DNA of 23,494 nt from Microbacteriaceae bacterium (GTDB lineage Bacteria; Actinomycetota; Actinomycetes; Actinomycetales; Microbacteriaceae): the NCBI GenBank assembly GCA_026785785.1, contig JAJAZI010000130.1, positions 1-23,494 on the forward strand. The letters run 5' to 3'. The position numbers were made by a program, and so were the translations under genes. Below the pieces are notes generated by a model that did no database searches, was not told where the DNA came from, and saw only the letters and a program-made list of their open reading frames with translations. This document shows positions 17,360-23,494 of the stretch, in pieces (within the stretch, counting starts at the first letter, position 1; each line of letters opens with the position of its first letter).

Positions 17360-18043
17360 TTACTCTCCCGGTTCGCGCGTCGGTGTGGTCTGGCCGGCCG
17401 CGGACTTGGGGATGTGCAGTGGGATGAGGTCGCGCGGGGGCATCGGCGTGGACCCACGCACCACGACGACGCCGCGGAACAGATCCTCGACCTGCGCGGC
17501 GGCCTCCGCGTCGACGGCACCCTTGCCCGCGACGACGCCGCGCAGGAACCAGCGCGGGCCGTCGACGCCGATGAACCTGGCGATGCGCATCGAGCCGTCC
17601 CCGCCCGCCTGCACGGTCGGGATCTCGGCGAGGAGCTCCGGGCCGAATGGACCATCGACCTCCTTCGTCGATCCGCCCTGCTTCTGGATCTGCTCGGTGA
17701 TCTGGCTCCGGATCTCGTTCCAGAGTCCGGTCGTCCTCGGCGCGGCGAACGGCTGGACCTGCAGGGTCGACCCGGCATAGTCGAGCGCCACGGCAACCAC
17801 CCGCTTGTTGCCCTCCTCGACCTCGAGGCGAAGGTGGAGTCCCTCGCGCGGGAGGATCTTCACCCCGCCCAGGTCGACGTAGGGACGCACAGCGTTGGCC
17901 TCGCTCTCATCGAGCGGTCCATTCACCCCCCGGTCCTCCGGGGCCGACTTCGTGTGGTCGAGACCGTTGTCCGCGTCGCCCGACACGGCGATGTCGCGCT
18001 CGTCGTTGTTTCCGATGCCGTCGATGGCGGTGTTATCACTCAC
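17360..18043 (-). CDS. DUF3710-family protein
   Basis: The 227-residue soluble protein is of the actinobacterial family DUF3710, with no known function. The first 50 residues are acidic and low in complexity. The folded part (about 55-205) carries Tyr-Val-Asp-Leu-Gly-Gly (55-60), Leu-Arg-Leu-Glu-Val-Glu-Glu (71-77) and a Trp-containing Gly-Pro-Arg-Trp-Phe-Leu-Arg-Gly (162-169) that is typical of the family. No membrane helix or signal peptide is seen. The GTG start at 18043 was chosen because its first four bases (GTGA) contain the dut stop codon and AGGAG lies 7 nt upstream inside dut; the frame stays open further upstream but only as a shadow of dut. Strict coupling to dut makes a link to nucleotide metabolism or repair thinkable, but nothing in the sequence proves it. 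Confidence 0.87.
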   Translation of the reverse strand: MSDNTAIDGIGNNDERDIAVSGDADNGLDHTKSAPEDRGVNGPLDESEANAVRPYVDLGGVKILPREGLHLRLEVEEGNKRVVAVALDYAGSTLQVQPFAAPRTTGLWNEIRSQITEQIQKQGGSTKEVDGPFGPELLAEIPTVQAGGDGSMRIARFIGVDGPRWFLRGVVAGKGAVDAEAAAQVEDLFRGVVVVRGSTPMPPRDLIPLHIPKSAAGQTTPTREPGE

Positions 18044-18510
18044 GCCTGTTCTCCTGGTTCGTTTCGTCGGTATCCGGTCGATCCGAAGCCGTTCTCGCCT
18101 CTCGCACTGCCGGGAAGGGATGTGACCGGTACGAACTGGGCCCTCGTTACCGGCATGACGATGAGCTGCGCGATCCGGTCGCCGATCTCGACAGGATACG
18201 CCTTCGAACTGTCGGTGTTGAGGAGCGTCACTCGGATCTCGCCGCGATAGCCGGCATCCACGGTCCCCGGGCTGTTCACGATCGTGATGCCGTGAAGTGC
18301 GGCAAGGCCACTGCGCGGGACGACGAGGCCGACGTAGCCGTCCGGCAGCGCGATGGCCACCCCGGTGCCGACCGTCGCGCGCTCCCCCGGCTGGAGGGTG
18401 AGCGCCTCGGCGGCGGTGAGATCGGCACCCGCGTCTCCCGGGTGGGCGTACGACGGGGCCGGCAAATTGGGTGTGCCTGCGCTGAGCAGGACTTCGACGT
18501 ATTCGGGCAC
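18040..18510 (-). CDS. dut: Deoxyuridine 5'-triphosphate nucleotidohydrolase (dUTPase)
   Basis: The enzyme hydrolyses dUTP to dUMP and pyrophosphate, keeping uracil out of DNA and supplying dTMP synthesis. It is the trimeric type, 156 residues. All five motifs are present: GDAGADL (25-31), PRSGLA (65-70), the uridine-binding stretch with Asp86 and Tyr88 in Pro-Gly-Thr-Val-Asp-Ala-Gly-Tyr-Arg-Gly (81-90), GDRIAQL (110-116) and the C-terminal P-loop-like RGENGFGSTG (137-146). The GTG start at 18510 lacks a Shine-Dalgarno, but TACCCT sits 6 nt upstream, so the mRNA should be leaderless. It is the first gene of dut-DUF3710-DUF3159 and diverges from DUF3093 across 39 bp. Confidence 0.97.
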   Translation of the reverse strand: MPEYVEVLLSAGTPNLPAPSYAHPGDAGADLTAAEALTLQPGERATVGTGVAIALPDGYVGLVVPRSGLAALHGITIVNSPGTVDAGYRGEIRVTLLNTDSSKAYPVEIGDRIAQLIVMPVTRAQFVPVTSLPGSARGENGFGSTGYRRNEPGEQA

Positions 18511-18516
18511 GTGACG

Positions 18517-18522
18517 AGGGTA
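18517..18522 (-). promoter_or_regulatory. Leaderless -10 element for the dut operon
   Basis: On the - strand TACCCT (18522-18517) fits TANNNT and lies 6 nt before the dut GTG. No Shine-Dalgarno precedes the start. The divergent DUF3093 gene starts 39 bp away and has only a weak candidate, TCGAAT (18538-18543), 6 nt before its ATG. Confidence 0.6.
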
Positions 18523-18549
18523 GTGCAGAACATCTGATCGAATAGGAAC

Positions 18550-18999
18550 ATGCAGCTCTATCGTGAACGTCTGTGGCCCTCGGCGTGGGTCTTCCTCCAG
18601 GCCGCACTCGTGATTCCCGCGAGTCTGCTGGTCTTCCTGCCGATCAATCCGACGGCAGGGGTGTGGACGGCCATCGTTCTGTATGCCGGATGCGTGGTGG
18701 CGCTCGTCGCGACATCGCCGGTCATCGAGGTGACCGACGCGCGGATAACGGCCGGGCGGGCACGGCTGCCGATCGGCCTCGCCGGTGAGCCTGAGGCCTT
18801 CGACAAGCAGGAGGCGACCCTCGAGCGCGGCCAGCGCCTCGATGCGAGGGCCTGGCTCGTCATCAGGGGGTGGGTGTCACCGGTTGTCAAGATCCCGGTG
18901 ACCGACCCGGCCGACCCCGCACCATACTGGCTCGTCTCGACGAGACGGCCTGCACGCCTCGCCGACGCGATCGAACGGGCGAGGAGCGGTGCGGCCTGA
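18550..18999 (+). CDS. DUF3093-family small membrane protein
   Basis: The 149-residue protein is of the actinobacterial family DUF3093, function unknown. Two hydrophobic segments (about 12-30 and 38-56) form a membrane hairpin. A soluble, mostly beta domain follows, with Val-Ile-Glu-Val-Thr-Asp (58-63) and Trp-Val-Ser-Pro-Val-Val-Lys-Ile-Pro-Val-Thr-Asp-Pro (108-120). That second stretch is the most family-like part. The fold recalls PH-like domains that follow a membrane hairpin, but this is only an impression. The ATG at 18550 has at best AGGA very close upstream. The gene diverges from dut, the same arrangement as the M. tuberculosis dut homologue and its neighbour. It converges with DUF4193 across 60 bp. 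Confidence 0.85.
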   Translation: MQLYRERLWPSAWVFLQAALVIPASLLVFLPINPTAGVWTAIVLYAGCVVALVATSPVIEVTDARITAGRARLPIGLAGEPEAFDKQEATLERGQRLDARAWLVIRGWVSPVVKIPVTDPADPAPYWLVSTRRPARLADAIERARSGAA

Positions 19000-19028
19000 C
19001 CGTTGCGTGGGCCAGTGGAGGCGCGCAC

Positions 19029-19045
19029 CGACGACGCGGTCGTCG
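19029..19045. terminator. Short hairpin between convergent DUF3093 and DUF4193
   Basis: CGACGAC-GCG-GTCGTCG is a perfect 7-bp stem with a 3-nt loop in the 60-bp gap between two convergent genes. No U tract follows on either strand. It may act as a weak bidirectional terminator. Confidence 0.35.
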
Positions 19046-19059
19046 TGACTGCGGGCGTA

Positions 19060-19353
19060 TTAGGAGGTGCACTCCGCGCAGACGGCGCCGAGCTTCTCAG
19101 TGTGGTCGATCTGTGACCGGTGCTTCACCAGGAAGCAGCTGATGCAGGTGAACTCGTCAGCCTGGGGAGGGAGCACCACCACGTCGAGGTCGAGGTCCGA
19201 GAGGTCGGCACCGGGGAGTTCGAAGCCTCCGGGGTTGTCCGAGTCGTCGACGTCGACTTGGCCGGACATCTTGTCCGGGACCCGCTCCTTCAGCGCCTCG
19301 ATCGACTCCGAGTCGTCGTCGGTCTTGCGGGGCGCGTCGTAGTCCGTTGCCAT
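19060..19353 (-). CDS. DUF4193-family protein with four-cysteine zinc-binding pattern
   Basis: The 97-residue acidic protein is of the actinobacterial family DUF4193, function unknown. The N-terminal two thirds are rich in Asp and Glu, with Asp-Leu-Ser-Asp-Leu-Asp-Leu-Asp (50-57). The C terminus carries Cys-Ile-Ser-Cys (70-73) and Cys-Ala-Glu-Cys (92-95), with His78 between them. Two CxxC knuckles 18 residues apart look like a zinc ribbon. The acidic N terminus with a small metal-binding end suggests a protein-binding accessory role, for example on RNA polymerase or the ribosome, but that is speculation. The ATG has GGA and AAGG upstream. It diverges from sepH across about 200 bp and converges with DUF3093. 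Confidence 0.88.
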   Translation of the reverse strand: MATDYDAPRKTDDDSESIEALKERVPDKMSGQVDVDDSDNPGGFELPGADLSDLDLDVVVLPPQADEFTCISCFLVKHRSQIDHTEKLGAVCAECTS

Positions 19354-19401
19354 GCCTTTTCCAGTTCTGTTCTGCCACGTGAATTCAAATGGGCGGGCAT
19401 A

Positions 19402-19431
19402 GTTTGCATGAATTGATGGGGAATAGCAAAC
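19402..19431. repeat. Inverted GTTTGC/GCAAAC repeat upstream of DUF4193 and sepH
   Basis: GTTTGC (19402-19407) and GCAAAC (19426-19431) form an inverted repeat with an 18-nt spacer. A third GCAAAC occurs at 19513-19518, and a perfect palindrome CTAGGCCTAG at 19519-19528. All lie in the 202-bp divergent region between DUF4193 and sepH. They may be regulatory, but no regulator can be named. Confidence 0.3.
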
Positions 19432-19518
19432 CGCCGCCGCGGTGCCTCACGAGTGCCTTCGGGTCAACTTGCGGCACGCCCGGCGTATTCCCGCGATACG
19501 GGGCAATCGCGTGCAAAC

Positions 19519-19528
19519 CTAGGCCTAG
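19519..19528. promoter_or_regulatory. Perfect 10-bp palindrome in the sepH promoter region
   Basis: CTAGGCCTAG lies 27 bp before the sepH ATG and just upstream of a TATACC hexamer (19534-19539) that is the best -10 candidate for sepH. The placement suits an operator, although a 10-bp palindrome can arise by chance. Confidence 0.3.
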
Positions 19529-19555
19529 TTCGATATACCCCGAAAGGTCAATCGC

Positions 19556-20635
19556 ATGCAGGACCTCACAGTCATCGGTGTCGAGAACGGTGCGCTTCTC
19601 GTGTCGTCGAACGACGGCACCCGCTTCAAAATCGCCGTCAACGAGACGCTTCATTCGAAGCTCAGGGAAGCGATTCCGCCACCCGGCAACCCGCGCAAGC
19701 CCGCACCCCGGGAGATTCAGGCCCAGATCCGGTCGGGCCTGTCGGCCGAAGAGGTCGCGGCAGTCACCGGTGTAAACATCGACTACATCCGCAAGTTCGA
19801 GGGCCCCGTGCTCGCCGAGCGCGAGTTCGTGATCGAGTCGGCGCTCAACATCGCGGTGCACACCGCGATCGACACCGATCCCATGCAGCAGGGGTCCACG
19901 TTCGGCTCGGTGATCCGGGGGCGACTTCACGACCTCGGGGCCACGGGCGAGCGCTGGGCGAGCTGGAAGAAGCCGGATGGCGCCTGGGTCGTGAAGCTCG
20001 CTTTCACGGCCGACCAGATCGATCACGACGCCCGCTGGAACTACGACCCGAAGCGGGCCGCGCTGGCTCCCATGAACACCGAGGCAAACACGCTGTCCCA
20101 GCAGGGCGAGATGCCCGGCGGCCTCATCCCGCGCCTGCGTGCCGTCGACGGCGACGAACGCGCACCGGACTCCTCGCGGTTCGACAGCGGCGCCTTCGAT
20201 GTGCGCACCGGCGACGCCGGCCACGAGTCCGGCTCCCACTTCGAGCCAGTCCCGTTCGCCCGCGCCACCGGATCCTCCCCCGAGGTGTCGGCCGCCGCCA
20301 TCAATCGCGCTCCGGCGAACGACTCGTCGTCTAGCCAGACATCCGACCTCCTCGACGCGCTCCGCCGACGTCGCGGTGAGCGGGAGAGCGCCGCGTCGTG
20401 GACCGAGGAGGACACGAGGGCGGCTCATCCGTCCACGAGCAACGTGCGCCTCGTCGATATCCCGTTCGACCCGTTCGACGCGCCTGCCGACGACGGTCGG
20501 GTGCGCGGCCCTGCCGACACGGCGCCCCAGCCATTCGCGAGCCTGGCGAAGGCATCGTCGAAAAAGGGCCGGGCCTCGATGCCCAGCTGGGACGAGATCG
20601 TGTTCGGCGCCCGCTCGGACGACGACCCCGCCTAG
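19556..20635 (+). CDS. sepH: Septation protein SepH
   Basis: SepH is an actinobacterial cell-division protein (formerly DUF3071) that in Streptomyces and mycobacteria binds FtsZ and promotes filament assembly. This copy has 359 residues. The conserved N-terminal part (about 1-165) opens with Leu-Thr-Val-Ile-Gly-Val-Glu (4-10), has Phe-Lys-Ile-Ala-Val (24-28) and contains a helix-turn-helix-like segment, about 52-82. Trp135 and Trp138 lie in a Arg-Trp-Ala-Ser-Trp-Lys-Lys-Pro motif. The rest is low-complexity and likely disordered, with a short conserved-looking tail rich in Lys, Trp and acidic residues (Ser-Trp-Asp-Glu-Ile-Val-Phe-Gly, near 345-352). The ATG has AAAGGT 6 nt upstream. Its stop codon shares the bases CTAG with the stop of the convergent phosphodiesterase gene. 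Confidence 0.94.
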   Translation: MQDLTVIGVENGALLVSSNDGTRFKIAVNETLHSKLREAIPPPGNPRKPAPREIQAQIRSGLSAEEVAAVTGVNIDYIRKFEGPVLAEREFVIESALNIAVHTAIDTDPMQQGSTFGSVIRGRLHDLGATGERWASWKKPDGAWVVKLAFTADQIDHDARWNYDPKRAALAPMNTEANTLSQQGEMPGGLIPRLRAVDGDERAPDSSRFDSGAFDVRTGDAGHESGSHFEPVPFARATGSSPEVSAAAINRAPANDSSSSQTSDLLDALRRRRGERESAASWTEEDTRAAHPSTSNVRLVDIPFDPFDAPADDGRVRGPADTAPQPFASLAKASSKKGRASMPSWDEIVFGARSDDDPA

Positions 20636-20639
20636 CGGG
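20627..20639. terminator. Tiny hairpin across the shared sepH/phosphodiesterase stops
   Basis: CCCGC-CTA-GCGGG is a 5-bp stem with a 3-nt loop. The CTAG at 20632-20635 encodes both TAG stops, one per strand. The hairpin is weak and has no U tract; it is the only terminator-like structure at this tail-to-tail junction. Confidence 0.25.
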
Positions 20640-21771
20640 CGTAGGCGCCGAAGCCGAGCAGTGGGATAGCGGTCTCGGCAGCGGAGAGCGAGCCGTGCTG
20701 CCCCACCATGGACCGACCGCTCTGATTGGGCGCTCTGGTGTCGTAATAGGCGATGCTCTTGCGTGCCGCGACGATGATGTCTCCGATCCGCGGGGCGACC
20801 TCCGCGGCGACGGTCGGACCGAACCATCCGGCCGCGATCGCCTCGTCGCGTGAGGCCACCCAGGACCGGCCGCCCTCTGCCTCGCGCCAGGTCTCGAGCA
20901 CCGCCGCGCGCAGCTCAGGCGACGCGTCCGGCTCCAGGTGCAGCTGCAGGCAGCGTGGCTCCCCCGCGACGAAGCGCACCCCGTCCACGAGCGCAGCGTC
21001 CTCGCCGAACAGCACGTGGGAGTGCACGGGGATGTCGAGTACGCCGTGGTCGGCGGTGACCAGCAGCCCCTCGCGGGAGCGCAGGCCCGAGGCGAAGCCG
21101 CGCACAGCCGCGTCGACCTCCTCGAGCTGAGTCGTCCACTCGGGCGACTCGCAGCCATCGGAATGGCCGACCTTGTCGAGTTCGGCTATGTACAGGTAGA
21201 CGATGGCACGGTCCGCCCCGTCGAGGATTTCCCGCGCCGCGGCCATCCGCTCCGGGATGCCCTCGGCACCGCGGTACTGCGCGCCGCGTAGCACGGCCTT
21301 CGTGAACCCCGACCGGCGGTGCTTCTCGGTCGCGATGACGAAACTCGGGACGGATTCGGCGGCCGCCCGTTCGAAGACGGTGGGCATCCGCTGCCAGGTG
21401 GCCGGATCGAGGCGGCTGTCCCAACCGCTCAGCTGGTTGATCACCCGGTTGTTGGCGGGATCCAGCGCCGTGTACCCGACGAGGCCGTGCTCGCCGGGCT
21501 GGGTGCCGGTCGTGAAGGTCGCGAGAGCGGCCGCGGTGGTCGTCGGGAAGCCGGCGCCGATGGTCGACCCGCGGTTGAGCAGCGGGGCGAGGGTCCTCGC
21601 GTGTCCGGCTCGGGCGGCGAGGGCCTGCGCCCCCATCCCGTCGACGAGGATCACGACGGCCTTGTCGACGGCGGGAAGGCCGAGCGATCCGGGACGACCC
21701 AGCACGGATTCGAGGCAACTCGGCAGAACGTCGGCGAGGCTGAACCGGTGCGTTTTCGTGGCCGGTAGCAT
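20632..21771 (-). CDS. Phosphodiesterase/nucleotide pyrophosphatase (alkaline phosphatase superfamily)
   Basis: The metal-dependent hydrolase has 379 residues and belongs to the type I phosphodiesterase/NPP branch of the alkaline phosphatase superfamily. The two-metal ligand set is complete: Asp44 in Val-Asp-Gly-Met-Gly, the nucleophile Thr77 in Gly-Phe-Pro-Thr-Thr-Thr, Asp199 and His203 in Glu-Leu-Asp-Lys-Val-Gly-His, Asp241-His242 in Thr-Ala-Asp-His-Gly, and a C-terminal His in Gly-Gln-His-Gly. No signal peptide is evident, so it looks cytoplasmic. The substrate is unknown. The frame extends 81 codons further into the divergent topoisomerase gene, but the protein starts at ATG 21771, where TAGGAT sits 7 nt upstream (leaderless). 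It is wedged between sepH and the topoisomerase gene with no intergenic DNA beyond 12 bp. Confidence 0.9.
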   Translation of the reverse strand: MLPATKTHRFSLADVLPSCLESVLGRPGSLGLPAVDKAVVILVDGMGAQALAARAGHARTLAPLLNRGSTIGAGFPTTTAAALATFTTGTQPGEHGLVGYTALDPANNRVINQLSGWDSRLDPATWQRMPTVFERAAAESVPSFVIATEKHRRSGFTKAVLRGAQYRGAEGIPERMAAAREILDGADRAIVYLYIAELDKVGHSDGCESPEWTTQLEEVDAAVRGFASGLRSREGLLVTADHGVLDIPVHSHVLFGEDAALVDGVRFVAGEPRCLQLHLEPDASPELRAAVLETWREAEGGRSWVASRDEAIAAGWFGPTVAAEVAPRIGDIIVAARKSIAYYDTRAPNQSGRSMVGQHGSLSAAETAIPLLGFGAYAR

Positions 21772-21784
21772 GGTCGCAATCCTA
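21766..21784. promoter_or_regulatory. Interlocked divergent promoters, phosphodiesterase/topoisomerase
   Basis: Only 12 bp (21772-21783) separate the two divergent ATGs. On - TAGGAT (21784-21779) lies 7 nt before the phosphodiesterase ATG and touches the first base of the topoisomerase start. On + TAGCAT (21766-21771) overlaps the phosphodiesterase start codon and lies 12 nt before the topoisomerase ATG, giving a leader of about 5 nt. Each gene therefore carries the other's -10 in or at its first codon. Confidence 0.5.
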
Positions 21785-23494
21785 TGACTACTCCCCTCAA
21801 CACGACTGCATCCAGCGGGTCCGGCTCCGACGGCCCCGGCGAACGAATCGAAGACGTCGACGTCGCCGACGAGATGCAGAGCTCGTTCCTCGAGTACGCC
21901 TACTCGGTCATCTACTCCCGTGCTCTCCCGGACGCCCGCGACGGACTCAAGCCCGTCCAGCGCCGCATCCTCTACCAGATGACCGAGATGGGACTGCGTC
22001 CGGAGCGGGGCCACGTGAAGTCAGCCCGCGTCACCGGCGAGGTGATGGGCAAGCTCCACCCGCACGGTGACTCGTCGATCTACGACGCGATGGTTCGCAT
22101 GACGCAGTCGTTCATCATGCGAGTTCCGCTCATCGACGGGCACGGCAATTTCGGCTCACTCGACGACGGCCCCGCCGCGGCTCGGTACACCGAGGCGCGC
22201 CTCGCGCCCGCTGCCAGCGCGATGACGGCCGACCTCGACGAGGACGTCGTCAACTTCGTTCCGAACTACGACAACCAGCTGACGCAGCCGGAGGTGCTCC
22301 CGGCCGCGTTCCCGAACCTCCTCGTCAACGGGGCGAGCGGCATCGCGGTCGGCATGGCCACGAACATGGCCCCGCACAACCTCATCGAGGTCGTCGGTGC
22401 GGCTAGGTTTCTGCTCGACAACCCGACCGCGACGCTCGACGAGCTCATGTCGTACGTGCCGGGCCCCGACCTTCCGACCGGCGGCACGATCATCGGCCTC
22501 GCCGGCATCCGTGACGCCTACGAGACTGGCCGCGGCAGCTTCAAGACACGGGCGCGCGTGTCGATCGAATCGATCACCGCACGCAAGACCGGGCTCGTGG
22601 TCACCGAGCTGCCCTACATGGTCGGCGCCGAAAAGGTGATCGAGAAGATCAAGGACGGCGTCGGGTCGAAGAAGCTCAGCGGAATCTCCGACGTCACCGA
22701 CCTCACCGACCGCCGGCACGGCCTGCGCCTCGTCATCGGGATCAAGACGGGGTTCAGCCCCGAGGCCGTCCTCGAGCAGCTTTACCGGTACACGCCCCTC
22801 GAGGACCAGTTCAACATCAACGCCGTCGCGCTCGTCAACGGCGGTCCCCGCACCCTCGGGCTGCGCGAGCTGCTGCAGGTCTACCTCGACCATCGCACCT
22901 CCGTGGTCACCCGTCGCAGCCAGTACCGGCTGGCGCGCCGCCTCGAGCGGCTGCACCTTGTGGAGGGGCTGCTGATCGCGATCGTCGACATCGACGAGGT
23001 GATCCAGGTCATTCGTGCGAGCGACGACAGCGAGCAGGCGCGCGCGAAGCTCATGGAGGTGTTCGACCTCAGCACCCTCCAGGCGGAGTACATCCTGGAG
23101 CTGCGGCTGCGGCGCCTTACCCGGTTCTCCCGCATCGAGCTCGAGGCCGAACGCGACCAGTTGCGCGCGGAGATCGCCGAGCTGCAGGAGCTCCTCGCGA
23201 GTCCGGTCCGGATCCGTGCCCTCGTGTCGAGCGAACTCGACGAGGTCGCCGAGAAGTTCGGCACTCCGCGTCGTACCCTGCTCACGGAGGCGAAGCCGAG
23301 CATCGCGACGGCTTCCTCGCGGAGGGCGGGGCCCGTGCTCGAGGTGGCGGATGTGCCGTGCCGGGTGCTCCTGTCGACGACCGGCCGCATCCTCCGCGTC
23401 GATCTGGCCCAGTCCGAATCGGGGGCCGACAGCGCGCCCCGTGTCGCGCGGCGCACCCGCCACGACGCGATCCGCTCCGATATCCGCACCACGA
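21784..23494 (+). CDS. parC: Type IIA topoisomerase subunit A (topoisomerase IV ParC type), 3' end missing
   Basis: This is the DNA breakage-reunion subunit of a type IIA topoisomerase; the first 570 codons are visible and the frame runs off the window. The catalytic Tyr135 is in Ala-Ala-Arg-Tyr-Thr-Glu. The quinolone-determining loop reads [11 protein letters not shown] (92-102), with Ser97 and Asp101 at the E. coli GyrA 83 and 87 positions, the sensitive-type residues. The tower and coiled-coil region follows to about residue 480, and the visible part ends in the first C-terminal beta-pinwheel blades. GyrA proper usually sits beside gyrB, whereas this copy lies beside a phosphodiesterase and sepH, a position that suits the actinobacterial ParC-like subunit. 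The diagnostic GyrA-box would lie beyond the window, so gyrA remains possible. No Shine-Dalgarno precedes the ATG. Confidence 0.87.
   Translation, partial: MTTPLNTTASSGSGSDGPGERIEDVDVADEMQSSFLEYAYSVIYSRALPDARDGLKPVQRRILYQMTEMGLRPERGHVKSARVTGEVMGKLHPHGDSSIYDAMVRMTQSFIMRVPLIDGHGNFGSLDDGPAAARYTEARLAPAASAMTADLDEDVVNFVPNYDNQLTQPEVLPAAFPNLLVNGASGIAVGMATNMAPHNLIEVVGAARFLLDNPTATLDELMSYVPGPDLPTGGTIIGLAGIRDAYETGRGSFKTRARVSIESITARKTGLVVTELPYMVGAEKVIEKIKDGVGSKKLSGISDVTDLTDRRHGLRLVIGIKTGFSPEAVLEQLYRYTPLEDQFNINAVALVNGGPRTLGLRELLQVYLDHRTSVVTRRSQYRLARRLERLHLVEGLLIAIVDIDEVIQVIRASDDSEQARAKLMEVFDLSTLQAEYILELRLRRLTRFSRIELEAERDQLRAEIAELQELLASPVRIRALVSSELDEVAEKFGTPRRTLLTEAKPSIATASSRRAGPVLEVADVPCRVLLSTTGRILRVDLAQSESGADSAPRVARRTRHDAIRSDIRTT

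Noticed and set aside
19504..19560. Direct repeat CAATCGCNTGCA, 45 nt apart, the second copy spanning the sepH start codon
   Set aside because: A single 12-nt imperfect pair in a short region is not enough to claim a site, and the second copy is constrained by the coding start.
22156..23463. A 435-codon frame on the - strand antisense to the topoisomerase gene
   Set aside because: The + strand encodes an intact type IIA topoisomerase subunit with Tyr135 and the quinolone loop. The antisense protein has no signature and is low in complexity.

Overview
This is a gene-dense stretch of high-GC bacterial chromosome. Nearly all of it is housekeeping backbone. It belongs to an actinobacterium (Actinomycetota), because several families are actinobacterial specialities: DUF3000 next to RNase D, the dut/DUF3710/DUF3159 string, DUF3093, DUF4193 and the septation protein SepH. 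The order also resembles the dut-dxs neighbourhood I remember from Mycobacterium tuberculosis. Direct adjacency of acnA and dxs, together with the overall style, makes me lean towards Microbacteriaceae, but that is inference. I see no mobile elements, tRNA or rRNA genes, CRISPR arrays, phage genes or defence systems. No gene-free stretch exceeds 300 bases; the longest gap (1586-1824) holds the amt promoter region.

Left part (1-5038): a truncated membrane-protein gene (-), an ammonium transporter gene (-) with a GlnR-like box upstream, and zapE (-). Divergent from zapE is a translationally coupled trio on +: sulfurtransferase sseA, sufE and a RibD-C-type pyrimidine reductase. The tail of the reductase gene overlaps the tail of a convergent alpha/beta hydrolase gene (4965-6224, -).

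Middle (6247-16419): DUF3000 and RNase D overlap on +. They are followed by a two-gene beta-oxidation operon (thiolase fadA, then the fused enoyl-CoA hydratase/3-hydroxyacyl-CoA dehydrogenase fadB) that ends in a strong terminator. On the - strand come dxs (first step of the MEP isoprenoid pathway) and acnA (aconitase). A near-perfect 18-bp palindrome lies upstream of acnA.

Right part (16584-23494): dut, DUF3710 and DUF3159 form a tightly coupled - strand operon. DUF3093 (+) diverges from dut, and DUF4193 (-) diverges from sepH (+). A phosphodiesterase/alkaline phosphatase-superfamily gene (-) shares its stop-codon bases with sepH and starts 12 bp from a divergent type IIA topoisomerase A subunit gene (topoisomerase IV/ParC type), which runs off the window.

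The most notable signal is regulatory. Several genes have a TANNNT -10 element 6-7 nt before the start codon and no Shine-Dalgarno, the mark of leaderless transcripts. Two divergent gene pairs share a symmetric ANNNTANNNT element made of two opposed -10 hexamers overlapping at one TA.
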